Shown here: one piece after another, positions 53,215 to 60,998 of the stretch
Layout: every line of letters begins with the position of its first letter
How positions within the stretch are numbered: position 1 is the stretch's first letter
Assembly (NCBI GenBank): GCA_046704745.1
Contig: JBJKRL010000037.1
Span: forward strand, 36,218 to 100,217
DNA: 64,000 nt
Direction: 5' to 3'
DNA from: CAWGGS01 sp046704745
Lineage (GTDB): Bacteria > Desulfobacterota > Desulfobulbia > Desulfobulbales > Desulfocapsaceae
Position numbers and translations under genes: made by a program
Notes under the pieces: model-generated
The model's input: only the letters and a program-made list of their open reading frames with translations
Told to the model about the DNA's origin: nothing
Database searches by the model: none

Positions 53215-54018
53215 ATGAAAAAATACACCCGGGTTTTGACCATAGCAGGTTCCGACAGCAGCGGCGGAGCGGGAATTCAGGCAGATTTGAAGACGATCGC
53301 CGCCTGTGGATGCTACGGGATGAGCGTGGTCACCGCCGTAACCGCTCAGAGTACTAAGGGCGTTCGTGCCATCCATCCGGCACCTGCCGGGGTGATCGAA
53401 GCCCAGATCCGAGCCGTACTAGACGATATCGGCGCCGACGGAATCAAAATCGGCATGCTTTATTCCGGGGAGATTGTTGAAGCGGTGGCCCGGACCCTTG
53501 CTGATTACCGGGGAATTCCGGTCGTCCTGGATCAGGTTATGGCTGCCACCAGCGGCGTTTCATTAACCAAGGGAGAGGTCATTCGTCTTATGAAAACCCA
53601 GCTCTTGCCTCTTACTTATCTCTTGACTCCCAATATTCCGGAGGCGGAATGCCTCCTTGGAGACACAAACGGCGACGATTCCGAGTCCAAGGCTGTGAGG
53701 ATGGCCCAAGAGCTATCCTGCTCGGTTCTACTGAAAGGAGGGCATGGAAGCGGCGACACGGTTGTCGATGTCCTTTATACCTGTGAATCTGAAAATGTGA
53801 CAAAGTTTACCAACACGAGAATAGAGACCTGCAATACCCATGGAACCGGATGTACCCTGTCCTCGGCTGTCGCCTCTTTTCTGGCAAAAGGCCTGCCTCT
53901 TTCCCATGCAGTGGCACGGGCTGAGGAATATCTACATTCGGCAATCCTTGCAGGCGCCGAGTATCGCTTAGGTGACGGTCAGGGGCCGGTCCACCACTTT
54001 TATTCCTATTGGCAGTAA
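53215..54018 (+). CDS. thiD: Hydroxymethylpyrimidine/phosphomethylpyrimidine kinase
   Basis: This 267-residue ribokinase-fold enzyme phosphorylates HMP and HMP-P in thiamine synthesis. It has VLTIAGSDSSGGAGIQADLKTIAACGCYGMSVVTAVTAQ at the N-terminus, GIKIGMLYSGEIVEAVA, LLTPNIPEAECLLG, and the anion-hole and catalytic Asp region THGTGCTLSSAVASFLAKG. Length is standard. A G-rich ribosome binding site (AGGGGGA) lies somewhat far upstream. No thiamine riboswitch was found in the leader. The next gene starts 22 bases downstream. Confidence 0.94.
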   Translation: MKKYTRVLTIAGSDSSGGAGIQADLKTIAACGCYGMSVVTAVTAQSTKGVRAIHPAPAGVIEAQIRAVLDDIGADGIKIGMLYSGEIVEAVARTLADYRGIPVVLDQVMAATSGVSLTKGEVIRLMKTQLLPLTYLLTPNIPEAECLLGDTNGDDSESKAVRMAQELSCSVLLKGGHGSGDTVVDVLYTCESENVTKFTNTRIETCNTHGTGCTLSSAVASFLAKGLPLSHAVARAEEYLHSAILAGAEYRLGDGQGPVHHFYSYWQ

Positions 54019-54039
54019 AGTTATTTCAAGGAGAATTCA

Positions 54040-54618
54040 ATGAATATACTTGTAATTCTAGGCAGTCCCAGAAGAAACGGCAACAGCGAAACACTGGCCA
54101 GGACTGTGGTAGCGGAGTTGGAGAAAGACAAATCCAATACTGTTGAGTATGTTCATCTCAGCAAACTGAAAATTGAACCCTGCAGGAGCTGCGGCGGTTG
54201 TACTAAGACGGCGGAATGCATTATTAAAGATGAGATGGGCCCGCTCTACGAAAAAGTGGATGCTGCTGATCGTCTATTTTTGGTAACCCCCATCTATTTC
54301 TATGGCCCCAGTGCCCAGTGCAAGACGTTCGTCGATCGTTTTCAGGCACGCTGGAGCCGAAAATACCTTTTGGAGACAGCCTTTCGTGAAGGTGAGGACC
54401 GCAAGGCATATCTCCTGGCAACAGCAGCAACAAAAGGCGAAAAGGTCTTTGAAGCCAGTGTGCTCATTGCCAAATGTTTTTTCGATGCCATCAACATTCA
54501 ATACGGAGGATCTCTTCTGATACGCAGCGTCGATAAGGCGGGAGTGATCAAGGACCGTCCGGATGACATGAAGCGGGCCGAGGCCTTTGGGCGTGATATA
54601 GCTGCCGGTAAGATCTAA
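54040..54618 (+). CDS. Iron-sulfur flavoprotein / NADPH-dependent FMN reductase-like protein
   Basis: This 192-residue flavodoxin-fold protein has the FMN phosphate loop ILGSPRRNGNSETLA, the Cys cluster IEPCRSCGGCTKTAECIIKDEM and LVTPIYFYGPSAQCKTFVDRFQ. The Cys spacing resembles the compact motif of iron-sulfur flavoproteins in anaerobes, which reduce quinones or O2 products; an Fe-S cluster is therefore probable but not certain. AAGGAG precedes the ATG. It is cotranscribed with thiD, and I know of no pathway reason for that pairing. Confidence 0.85.
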   Translation: MNILVILGSPRRNGNSETLARTVVAELEKDKSNTVEYVHLSKLKIEPCRSCGGCTKTAECIIKDEMGPLYEKVDAADRLFLVTPIYFYGPSAQCKTFVDRFQARWSRKYLLETAFREGEDRKAYLLATAATKGEKVFEASVLIAKCFFDAINIQYGGSLLIRSVDKAGVIKDRPDDMKRAEAFGRDIAAGKI

Positions 54619-54632
54619 CCTGATAAAAAATC

Positions 54633-54662
54633 TTGACTCCGGGTCCCGATTCTGCTAATGGG
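54633..54662 (+). promoter_or_regulatory. Candidate sigma-70 promoter of the ilvBN leader
   Basis: TTGACT at 54633-54638 is followed after 17 bases by TAATGG, with TGC just before it giving an extended -10. Transcription would begin near 54668, about 50 bases upstream of the leader peptide. Confidence 0.5.
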
Positions 54663-54716
54663 TCAAATATGAGCAGGCTTTACTCTGGTTTACCAACTTC
54701 CCATTACAAATAAAAA

Positions 54717-54824
54717 ATGATACACACCTCCTCCATAATCAACAATATCGCTCACTCCGGTCTGGCGCTTGCCGGTGTGGTGCTTGTGGTGGTCGTGGTG
54801 GATAGAGGGAGCGGAGCGCCGTAA
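54717..54824 (+). CDS. ilvBN leader peptide (attenuation peptide, IvbL-like)
   Basis: This open frame of 35 codons starts at ATG and ends in TAA at 54822-54824. Its middle reads AGVVLVVVVVD, with seven Val and one Leu in eight consecutive codons, preceded by three Ile codons. Such Val/Leu runs are the sensing device of attenuation peptides in branched-chain amino acid operons: ribosome stalling when charged tRNA-Val or tRNA-Leu is low prevents terminator formation. A terminator hairpin and the ilvB gene follow. No strong ribosome binding site is visible. It is too short for ordinary gene callers. Confidence 0.9.
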   Translation: MIHTSSIINNIAHSGLALAGVVLVVVVVDRGSGAP

Positions 54825-54853
54825 CGGGAAGAATAGACAACCTGAAAATTCAA

Positions 54854-54888
54854 ACCCCTGTCGGCGCCCGCCGGCGGGGGTTTTTTTT
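54854..54888 (+). terminator. Transcription attenuator of ilvBN
   Basis: ACCCC, then CGGC, pair with GCCG and GGGG around a short GC-rich loop, followed by eight T. It lies 30 bases after the leader peptide stop and 55 bases before the ilvB start codon, the expected placement of an attenuator. Confidence 0.9.
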
Positions 54889-54942
54889 GGTCCCGCCGAT
54901 TCGCCGATTATTACCAAACATCATCGAAAGGAGGGAAATCTC

Positions 54943-56631
54943 ATGTACACCATGACCGGGGCCAGACTTATCATTGAATTGCTCGAACGTCAGGGCATAA
55001 CAACCATTGCCGGCATCCCGGGTGGGGCAAACCTGCCCATCTATGATGCTCTTTTTGCAAGTCGTAAAATCCGGCATGTCCTGGCCAGACACGAGCAGGG
55101 GGCTGGTTTTATCGCGCAGGGAACGGCCCGGGCGACCGGTCGTCCCGGGGTTTGCTTTGCAACCTCGGGACCGGGGGCCACCAACGTATTGACCGCCATA
55201 GCCGATGCCTATCTTGACTCGATACCTGTTATCTGCATAACCGGCCAGGTCCCGCTGTCGATGATCGGCACGGACGCCTTCCAGGAAGTCGATACTTACG
55301 GGATGTCGATTCCCGTCACCAAACATAATTTTCTGGTGAGATCAGCAAAGGAATTGCTGCGTGTTATCCCGGAGGCCTTCCGCATTGCCTGCACGGGTAG
55401 GCCGGGGCCAGTACTTATCGATGTGCCGAAAAATGTCCAGACCGAGGTGATTTCTTTTTCAGAATGGCCGGTTCCAGGACGCCCCTTGTCTGCGATCTTC
55501 TGTGAGGAAGCGGCACTGATGCGGGCTGCGTCCATGATCAACGAAGCCCAAAGGCCGATTCTGTATCTGGGAGGCGGTATAATCCATGCCGGGGCGTCCG
55601 AATGGGCGTTACACCTGGCGGAAAAAGCGGCCATTCCGGTAACCATGACCTTGATGGGACTGGGAGCTATCCCAACCGGCCATCCCCTGAATCTTGGGAT
55701 GCTCGGTATGCATGCAGCGCGTTCTACCAATCTGGCTCTGGAGGAATGCGATTTGTTGATTGCAGCCGGAGTGCGTTTCGATGACCGGGCCACCGGTAAA
55801 GTGGCCGAGTTCTGTCCCGGTGCCCGCATAATCCATATGGATGTCGATCCCAGCGAGGTGGACAAGATCAAGACCTCGCATATCCCCTTGATAGGCGACG
55901 TTGGGGAAACCCTTTCGGGGATATACCCGCATGTAATAGAGAGGAGTCGAAACGCATGGCTTGAACGGATACAGGAGCTCCAAAGGAACTATCCACTGGT
56001 CAGCTCCGAGATGTGCAACCCGAAAAAACCCTATGGCCTGATACTGGCTGTTTCAGAGATTGCGGACGAGAATGCAATAATCGTAACCGATGTCGGCAAG
56101 CATCAGATGTGGACAGCCCAAGTCTATCCCTTTATGCGTCCCAGACAACTCCTGACTTCGGGAGGACTTGGAACCATGGGGTTCGGTTTGCCCGCGGCCA
56201 TCGGGGCTTCTCTTGCTTTCCCTGAGAGGCAGATTGTCTGTTTTACCGGAGACGGCAGTTTGCAGATGAACATTCAGGAATTGGCAACGGCAGTAGAGCA
56301 GCAGGCTAATGTCAAAATCGTTATTTTAAATAACGGATCGCTGGGCCTTGTCCGCCAGCAGCAAGGATTGTTCTATGAGAGGCATCATTTTGCCTCGGAA
56401 TATAAGATCGACATCGACTTTCCTGCGATTGCCCGTGGGTTCGGCATGCGAGCCTATGACTTAAACGGGGGGAACGACACGATACGAAAACTCGCAGACG
56501 CCATTGCCGAGCCGGGACCGTGTCTGATTAATGTCCCTATCGATATCAATGAAGATGTCTATCCGATGGTGCCTCCGGGGGCTGCAAACAAAGAGATGAT
56601 AGGAGGTTGCAATGCAGAAGAATATGCCTGA
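54943..56631 (+). CDS. ilvB: Acetolactate synthase large subunit, isozyme-I (IlvB) type
   Basis: This 562-residue thiamine-diphosphate enzyme condenses pyruvate to acetolactate, or with 2-oxobutyrate to acetohydroxybutyrate, in Val/Leu/Ile synthesis. The active-site Glu lies in HVLARHEQGAGFIAQG; SIPVICITGQVPLSMIGTDAFQEVDTYG is typical; the TPP motif is CFTGDGSLQMNIQELATAVEQQ with ILNNGSLG. Its length and the C-terminus VYPMVPPGAANKEMIGG match E. coli IlvB (AHAS I) as recalled, rather than IlvI or IlvG. AAAGGAGG precedes the ATG; a longer frame upstream runs through the attenuator and is rejected. Confidence 0.96.
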   Translation: MYTMTGARLIIELLERQGITTIAGIPGGANLPIYDALFASRKIRHVLARHEQGAGFIAQGTARATGRPGVCFATSGPGATNVLTAIADAYLDSIPVICITGQVPLSMIGTDAFQEVDTYGMSIPVTKHNFLVRSAKELLRVIPEAFRIACTGRPGPVLIDVPKNVQTEVISFSEWPVPGRPLSAIFCEEAALMRAASMINEAQRPILYLGGGIIHAGASEWALHLAEKAAIPVTMTLMGLGAIPTGHPLNLGMLGMHAARSTNLALEECDLLIAAGVRFDDRATGKVAEFCPGARIIHMDVDPSEVDKIKTSHIPLIGDVGETLSGIYPHVIERSRNAWLERIQELQRNYPLVSSEMCNPKKPYGLILAVSEIADENAIIVTDVGKHQMWTAQVYPFMRPRQLLTSGGLGTMGFGLPAAIGASLAFPERQIVCFTGDGSLQMNIQELATAVEQQANVKIVILNNGSLGLVRQQQGLFYERHHFASEYKIDIDFPAIARGFGMRAYDLNGGNDTIRKLADAIAEPGPCLINVPIDINEDVYPMVPPGAANKEMIGGCNAEEYA

Positions 56632-56938
56632 TTCAAGTATGTCAACCGATTTAAAGAAAAGCCGGAGTATCGTCCTTGAGCTTACGGTCAACAACCACCC
56701 CGGGGTAATGTCGCATGTTTGCGGCCTGTTCTCCCGTAGAGCATATAATGTCGAGAAGATTTTGTGTCTACCGGACGAGGAGGGACGACTTAGCAGAATG
56801 TGGCTGCAGGTAAATGAAGAAGAGAAGCTGGACCAGGTGGTAAAGCAACTGCAAAAACTGGCAGACGTCCAAGAGATCAATTATTATACAAAAGGCTTCG
56901 AACTCTTCTTTGGTATAGAAGAGTTCCTCAATGCCTGA
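56612..56938 (+). CDS. ilvN: Acetolactate synthase small regulatory subunit, IlvN type
   Basis: This 108-residue protein has a single ACT domain: IVLELTVNNHPGVMSHVCG, then LFSRRAYNVEKILCLPDEEG. This closely parallels E. coli IlvN and is much shorter than the about 160-residue IlvH type. It binds Val for feedback control of IlvB. AGGAGG lies five bases before the ATG, and the gene overlaps the ilvB end by 20 bases, so the two are translationally coupled. Confidence 0.95.
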   Translation: MQKNMPDSSMSTDLKKSRSIVLELTVNNHPGVMSHVCGLFSRRAYNVEKILCLPDEEGRLSRMWLQVNEEEKLDQVVKQLQKLADVQEINYYTKGFELFFGIEEFLNA

Positions 56939-56971
56939 GCCCGGTTTTGCTTGAACTTCGTGTTGATTTTT

Positions 56972-57202
56972 TTATGAATCTGTCCGGTTTTTATCAAATT
57001 GCGATGACCGGACGTCTGTGGTGCCCGTCTTTTTTGCCAGGGCTGAAATTTTGGCCGACAGTGTTTCGTATTCGTCTTCCAGCGCCAACAGCTCCATCAT
57101 GATCGGAGGTTTTACGGAATGAGCAGGCAATCTTTTTTTTACCTCCTTGATTTGTTCGTCCAGCGCTAGCAATTTGTCTTTCAGATCGGCAAGTGTCTCC
57201 AT
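56972..57202 (-). CDS. Small coiled-coil hypothetical protein, 76 aa
   Basis: This short cytoplasmic protein is dominated by two amphipathic helices (LADLKDKLLALDEQIKEVKK and MELLALEDEYETLSAKISALA), predicted to form an antiparallel coiled coil. No known family was recognised. AGGAGA six bases upstream supports the ATG. It is convergent with ilvN and followed upstream by repeat copy C. Confidence 0.65.
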   Translation of the reverse strand: METLADLKDKLLALDEQIKEVKKRLPAHSVKPPIMMELLALEDEYETLSAKISALAKKTGTTDVRSSQFDKNRTDS

Positions 57203-57307
57203 GATTTCTCCTGCTTTGAAATTATATTGGGAGAATACTTTATAGAAGTATCATAACCGAAAAAAGGGAATGAGGCTTTGACTTTGGTCAAGATCTTTTC
57301 CCTTTCT

Positions 57308-57480
57308 GATTACCCCTAAATTTCAGGTAAAAAATGACGGGGTTGTAGCCACCACCCCTTTCATGGGACGCCATAAACCCATCCATGGGGGCTTGACTAT
57401 GCCCATCCGGGGCACAGACACCCGTGAAAAGGGTGGCCACAACCCCTCTTTACGGACAAAGCTGAGATTCAGTGGTAATC
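57308..57480. repeat. Palindromic intergenic repeat, copy C (173 bp)
   Basis: The outer arms GATTACCCCTAAATTTCAG and CTGAGATTCAGTGGTAATC face each other, as do GTAGCCACCACCCC and GGGTGGCCACAACCCC. The core reads GGGACGCCATAAACCC. The right-hand 80 bases match copies A and B with only a few differences. Confidence 0.92.
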
Positions 57481-57504
57481 AATTTTCCCTTTTCTTATGG
57501 ATTT

Positions 57505-58824
57505 TCATACCAGGGTGGATTTACGCCATATTTTTCCACCGGCGCGCAAAGAATCGGCCAGGATTTCGACCACGAAACGCACAGATTCCCCGGAGTCGTG
57601 CTGGATCAGGTTATCCTGAATGTGCATGACGCAGGTAGGGCAGGCTGTCGCCACCATATCAACGCCGGCGGCCTGGATGTTCTTTATCTTATGGTTGTTA
57701 ATCTTGATGGAAGTGTCATAGTGCGTCAAGGAGTAACTCCCGGCACTGCCGCAGCAAACAGCAGCATCGGTCATTTCTTTAAACTCCAAGCCCGGAATTT
57801 TCTGCAAAAGATTTCTCGGCTTGATGCTGATCCCCTGGCCTCGTACCATATGACAGGGGTCATGGTAGGTGACCCGGGAGGGGAGTTTACCCAGATGCTC
57901 CGGTTCAATTGTCAGTTTGTCGTGGATAAATTCATTAATATCCCAAACCTTATCAGCAAAATTCTTCAACTCGTCACTGGCCTTAAGAAAAAGATTGATC
58001 TCTTTTTTTAAGGCCATCCCGCAGGAGGAACAGGCAACGACGATGGCGTCGAGGTCATACTTTCTGAAGAGGTTGAAGTTGTATTCCATCAAACGCCTGG
58101 CACCTTCATAATCTCCGTTTGCCAGCACCGGTGTACCATTGCATTTCTGCTTTTTCGGAATGACCACTTCGATGTCGTAGGCGGTGAGAATATCGACAAC
58201 GGACTTGACGACGTTGGTATAGATCAGATTGCCTGCGCAACCGGTGAAATATCCAACCCGCATTTTCGTTACCCCGGAGCGTGGCGGGATAACCTCGGGG
58301 AAACTACGCTGAGCGCTTTTCAATGGGATTTTGGGAAAGTTCCGGCGTTTGGAAAAACCGAAAAGCGGAAAGAGATGCCGAACCGGATTCTTAGGCCCGA
58401 TTCCGAAAAGAAGACGCTGGGTGAGACCGATAAGCATGGCTCCCATGGTGATCGGCCATTTGCGCCAGATCATCTGGCGGAAGAGCAGGGCCTTGAAAAA
58501 ACCGAGACCTGTCTGGGTGGTGATATACCACCGGAGCCTGAGTACCACATGTTCGGGACTGACACCGGCCGGGCAGTTGGCCGAGCAGGTCTTGCAATTG
58601 AGGCATTGGTTGACGGCATCTTTGACCCGCTCGGTGATGGCGAGATCTCCGGCGACAATCTTCTCCGCCAGCTTGTTTTTGCCGCGGGCGACATAAAGTT
58701 CATTACCCATTTCTTTAAAAACCGGGCATACACTGCGGCATTTGCCGCACCGCATGCACTTTTGGAATTCCTGCGCAGCCTTCAGGAGATGAATCTGTGC
58801 TTGTTCTTTTTGTGAATCGTACAT
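57505..58824 (-). CDS. Fe-S subunit of D-lactate/glycolate dehydrogenase (CCG-domain protein)
   Basis: This 439-residue protein has two N-terminal [4Fe-4S] ferredoxin motifs (CMRCGKCRSVCPV; CLNCKTCSANCPAG), then two CCG-type domains. The second is canonical (TYHDPCHMVRGQG; AAVCCGSAGSYSL; ATACPTCVMHIQD). The first reads KQKCNGTPVLANGD, with Asn replacing the second Cys of CCG, and VVACSSCGMALKK. It matches GlcF and LldE-like electron-transfer subunits and should pass electrons from the FAD subunit to membrane or cytoplasmic carriers. It is encoded downstream of the FAD subunit, with repeat copy D between them. Confidence 0.9.
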   Translation of the reverse strand: MYDSQKEQAQIHLLKAAQEFQKCMRCGKCRSVCPVFKEMGNELYVARGKNKLAEKIVAGDLAITERVKDAVNQCLNCKTCSANCPAGVSPEHVVLRLRWYITTQTGLGFFKALLFRQMIWRKWPITMGAMLIGLTQRLLFGIGPKNPVRHLFPLFGFSKRRNFPKIPLKSAQRSFPEVIPPRSGVTKMRVGYFTGCAGNLIYTNVVKSVVDILTAYDIEVVIPKKQKCNGTPVLANGDYEGARRLMEYNFNLFRKYDLDAIVVACSSCGMALKKEINLFLKASDELKNFADKVWDINEFIHDKLTIEPEHLGKLPSRVTYHDPCHMVRGQGISIKPRNLLQKIPGLEFKEMTDAAVCCGSAGSYSLTHYDTSIKINNHKIKNIQAAGVDMVATACPTCVMHIQDNLIQHDSGESVRFVVEILADSLRAGGKIWRKSTLV

Positions 58825-58845
58825 TGCGAACCTTTTTCTTTATTT

Positions 58846-59011
58846 GATTACCACTAAAATTCAGTTACTGATCCTGGGAGAGAACTGTTCGTTTGTCGGG
58901 ACGCCATAAACCCATCCCTGGGGGCTTCGCTGCAGCCGTCCAGGCTGCAGAGACCCGAAAAACGAACAGCTCTCTCCCTCCCATTCTGATGGTTTAGTTT
59001 TAGTGGTAATC
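58846..59011. repeat. Palindromic intergenic repeat, copy D (166 bp, variant arms)
   Basis: The outer arms GATTACCACTAAAATTCAG and CTAAAC..AGTGGTAATC pair. The inner arms GGGAGAGAACTGTTCGTTT and AAACGAACAGCTCTCTCCC differ from copies A-C, while the core GGGACGCCATAAACCC and the hairpin CTGCAG are shared or analogous. It lies inside the lactate dehydrogenase transcription unit, so it is transcribed. Confidence 0.9.
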
Positions 59012-59040
59012 AGATTCCTTTAAGATAAAAGCCTGGAAGT

Positions 59041-60432
59041 CTATGAAGCGGCATCCTGCATGTCGAACATCTTACCGGGATTGAGCAGATTGGCAGGATC
59101 CAGAGCCCCTTTGATGGTACGGAGAAGAGCAAGGGTTTCTCTGCCTATCTGGTTGACCAGGAACGGTTTTTTCTCAAGGCCAATACCGTGTTCTCCGGAG
59201 ATCGTGCCGCCAAGGTCTATGGCCAGCTGAAACAGTTCCCTCACGGCTTGTTCCGTACGATGCATTTCTTCTTCATTGGTTTTGTCCACAAGAAAGGTCG
59301 GATGGAGGTTGCCGTCTCCTGCGTGACCAAATATTCCGACCATGATGTTATAACGTTCTGCAATTTCGATGATACCTTTGACCATCTCAGGCAATTTGCT
59401 GCGGACCACTGTCGCATCTTCCAGGATCAGGTTCGGTTTCACGCCTGCCAGGGCGTTTAATGCGACTCGTCTTCCTTCAAAGAGACGGTCACGCTCATTG
59501 GTGTCTTTTGCCTGTTGAAAGAATTTGACCTTGTTTTTTTGAACCTGTTCTTCTACCTTGGCCATCTCGCTTTGGGCTGCGTGGCATTCACCGTCGGTCT
59601 CGATGAGAAGAACGGCTTCAGCGTCGCGCGGCAGGCCGCAATCTTTGAAATTCTGGATGGCATTAATGGTCGTATTATCCATGAACTCCAGGGTAGAAGG
59701 GGTGACGCCTGCGGCGATAATGTCCGATACTGTCCTGGCTGCATCATCCAGGCTGTCGAAAATGGCAACAGCCGACTCCCTGTGTTCGGGAATGGGCAAG
59801 AGGGCCAGGGTAATTTCAGTCAGTATTCCGAGCAGGCCTTCACTTCCGACAAACAGGCCTTCGACGTTGAGACCTGCAACGTGTTTGACACATTTGCTGC
59901 CTAAACGTACGATGTCACCTTGCGGCAGGACAACCTTGAGCATCTTGACATAGTCTTTCGTTACCCCGTATTTAAGGCCTCGCAGCCCCCCGGCGTTTTC
60001 CGCCACATTACCGCCGATGGTGGAAAAACCGACACTGCCGGGATCCGGGGGATAAAAGAGGTTGGCAGATGCTGCAGCCTTGTCGATTTCGGACGTGGTC
60101 AGTCCTGCCTCCACAGTGATCAAACGGTTGGCCGGATCGAAGTTGATGATGCTTGTCATCTTGTCGATAACCAGGACAATGCCCTTTTGAAGAGGGACCG
60201 ATCCTCCCGAAAGCCCGCTGCCTTGTCCCCTTGGGGTGACCGGAATACCTTCTTTGTAGGCAAGGCGCATCAGGAGGCTGATCTGTTCGGTGGTCCGGGC
60301 GAAAACAACAGCCTCGGGCGAAATCTCGAAATGGGAGGCATCGTAGCTATAGGCGATCATGTCCTCAGTATCGGTCAGAACATTGTCCTTGCCGAAGATG
60401 GCGATCAGTTCATCAAGACATCTTGTGTTCAT
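59041..60432 (-). CDS. FAD-linked D-lactate/glycolate dehydrogenase (GlcD/Dld-II type)
   Basis: This 463-residue flavoprotein of the FAD-oxidase type (PCMH fold) has FAD-binding segments GIPVTPRGQGSGLSGGSVPLQKGIVLVIDKM, then VGFSTIGGNVAENAGGLRGLKYGVTKDYV. The C-terminal substrate cap has FGHAGDGNLHPTFLVD and GTISGEHGIGLEK, which fit D-2-hydroxyacid oxidation. Lactate and glycolate are both possible; in sulfate reducers D-lactate is the usual role. A consensus-like minus-strand promoter and two FadR-type operators lie upstream. It is the first gene of the operon with the Fe-S subunit. Confidence 0.93.
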   Translation of the reverse strand: MNTRCLDELIAIFGKDNVLTDTEDMIAYSYDASHFEISPEAVVFARTTEQISLLMRLAYKEGIPVTPRGQGSGLSGGSVPLQKGIVLVIDKMTSIINFDPANRLITVEAGLTTSEIDKAAASANLFYPPDPGSVGFSTIGGNVAENAGGLRGLKYGVTKDYVKMLKVVLPQGDIVRLGSKCVKHVAGLNVEGLFVGSEGLLGILTEITLALLPIPEHRESAVAIFDSLDDAARTVSDIIAAGVTPSTLEFMDNTTINAIQNFKDCGLPRDAEAVLLIETDGECHAAQSEMAKVEEQVQKNKVKFFQQAKDTNERDRLFEGRRVALNALAGVKPNLILEDATVVRSKLPEMVKGIIEIAERYNIMVGIFGHAGDGNLHPTFLVDKTNEEEMHRTEQAVRELFQLAIDLGGTISGEHGIGLEKKPFLVNQIGRETLALLRTIKGALDPANLLNPGKMFDMQDAAS

Positions 60433-60517
60433 AAAGATTGCTCCTGCGACACGGTTCTGGCATGACAGTAACGTGCCGAAAAAAATTCTCGAATGTGAAG
60501 ATTAGTCTTTGTCTGAA

Positions 60518-60533
60518 AATGGTACTACCAAAG
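60518..60533. promoter_or_regulatory. FadR/LldR-type operator site 1
   Basis: The minus strand reads CTTTGGTAGTACCATT. The TGGTNNNACCA core matches operators of GntR/FadR-subfamily regulators such as LldR and PdhR. It overlaps the -10 element and start site of the dehydrogenase promoter, as expected of a repressor site. An identical 11-bp core occurs 141 bases away in opposite orientation. Confidence 0.7.
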
Positions 60534-60558
60534 TACTAAAGGACGACCAGGCTGTCAA
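60530..60558 (-). promoter_or_regulatory. Sigma-70 promoter of the lactate/glycolate dehydrogenase operon
   Basis: On the minus strand, TTGACA at 60558-60553 and TACTTT at 60535-60530 are separated by 17 bases. The start of transcription would be near 60523, about 90 bases before the ATG. The operator at 60518-60533 overlaps it. Confidence 0.65.
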
Positions 60559-60658
60559 TAGTATATTTATTGGCAGTAACGAGCGTTATATCAATTATAT
60601 ATATTGAATAAAGAGGAAAATTTTGTGAGTGGAGTGTAGTCAGAATAAAGGATAATAT

Positions 60659-60674
60659 AATTGGTAGTACCAAG
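60659..60674. promoter_or_regulatory. FadR/LldR-type operator site 2
   Basis: AATTGGTAGTACCAAG matches the ATTGGTNNNACCAAT pattern of GntR/FadR-subfamily operators. With site 1 it could support looping, as recalled for E. coli lldPRD. No GntR gene is in this window. Confidence 0.68.
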
Positions 60675-60863
60675 AATCTGGGCAAAATTGGAGAAAGGAT
60701 GGGGTGAGGGGATAAGAAGAAAATGGGATCACCAGTGCGCATTTTTGACTTTCAATGAGGGTTGTTTTTTTGTTAAATTTTTGTTATTTTTTTCCGACTT
60801 TACGAACAACTGGTTCGAAAATATGGAAGATTATGGTTTATGCAGTTTCTGATACTAAGTTGC

Positions 60864-60901
60864 TACAGAATACAACTAATTATTATTAGTTGTATTCTGT
60901 A
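60864..60901. promoter_or_regulatory. Perfect 38-bp palindrome upstream of the PEP-CTERM gene (candidate enhancer)
   Basis: TACAGAATACAACTAAT at 60864-60880 and its exact reverse complement at 60885-60901 are separated by TATT. It is followed by AAAAAAGGGG, not T, so it is not a plus-strand terminator. Its centre is about 70 bases upstream of the expected start from the sigma-54 promoter, a fitting place for a PrsR-type activator. Confidence 0.7.
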
Positions 60902-60926
60902 AAAAAGGGGAGTTTTCTACCTATGG

Positions 60927-60942
60927 TGGACTATTTCTTGCA
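60927..60942 (+). promoter_or_regulatory. Sigma-54 (-24/-12) promoter of the PEP-CTERM gene
   Basis: TGGACTATTTCTTGCA has GG and GC separated by ten bases, with a good TTGCA -12 element and a slightly deviant -24 (TGGAC for TGGCAC). It lies 57 bases before the ATG. PEP-CTERM genes in several lineages are controlled by sigma-54 and PrsR/PrsK. Confidence 0.65.
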
Positions 60943-60998
60943 GAAAATTTCATACATTAAAAATACAGAATTGTTGTCCATACCGGGGGAAATATAAA

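Noticed and set aside
54769..54942. Upstream extension of ilvB
   Set aside because: The extension would be translated through the leader peptide region and the attenuator in another frame; AAAGGAGG before the ATG at 54943 and the match in length to IlvB settle the start.
60661..60852. 63-codon open frame upstream of the PEP-CTERM gene
   Set aside because: It begins inside an operator site, has no ribosome binding site and its product has no structure suggestive of a real protein.
60864..60901. Palindrome as a terminator
   Set aside because: No T run follows on the plus strand, and on the minus strand the T run precedes rather than follows the stem.
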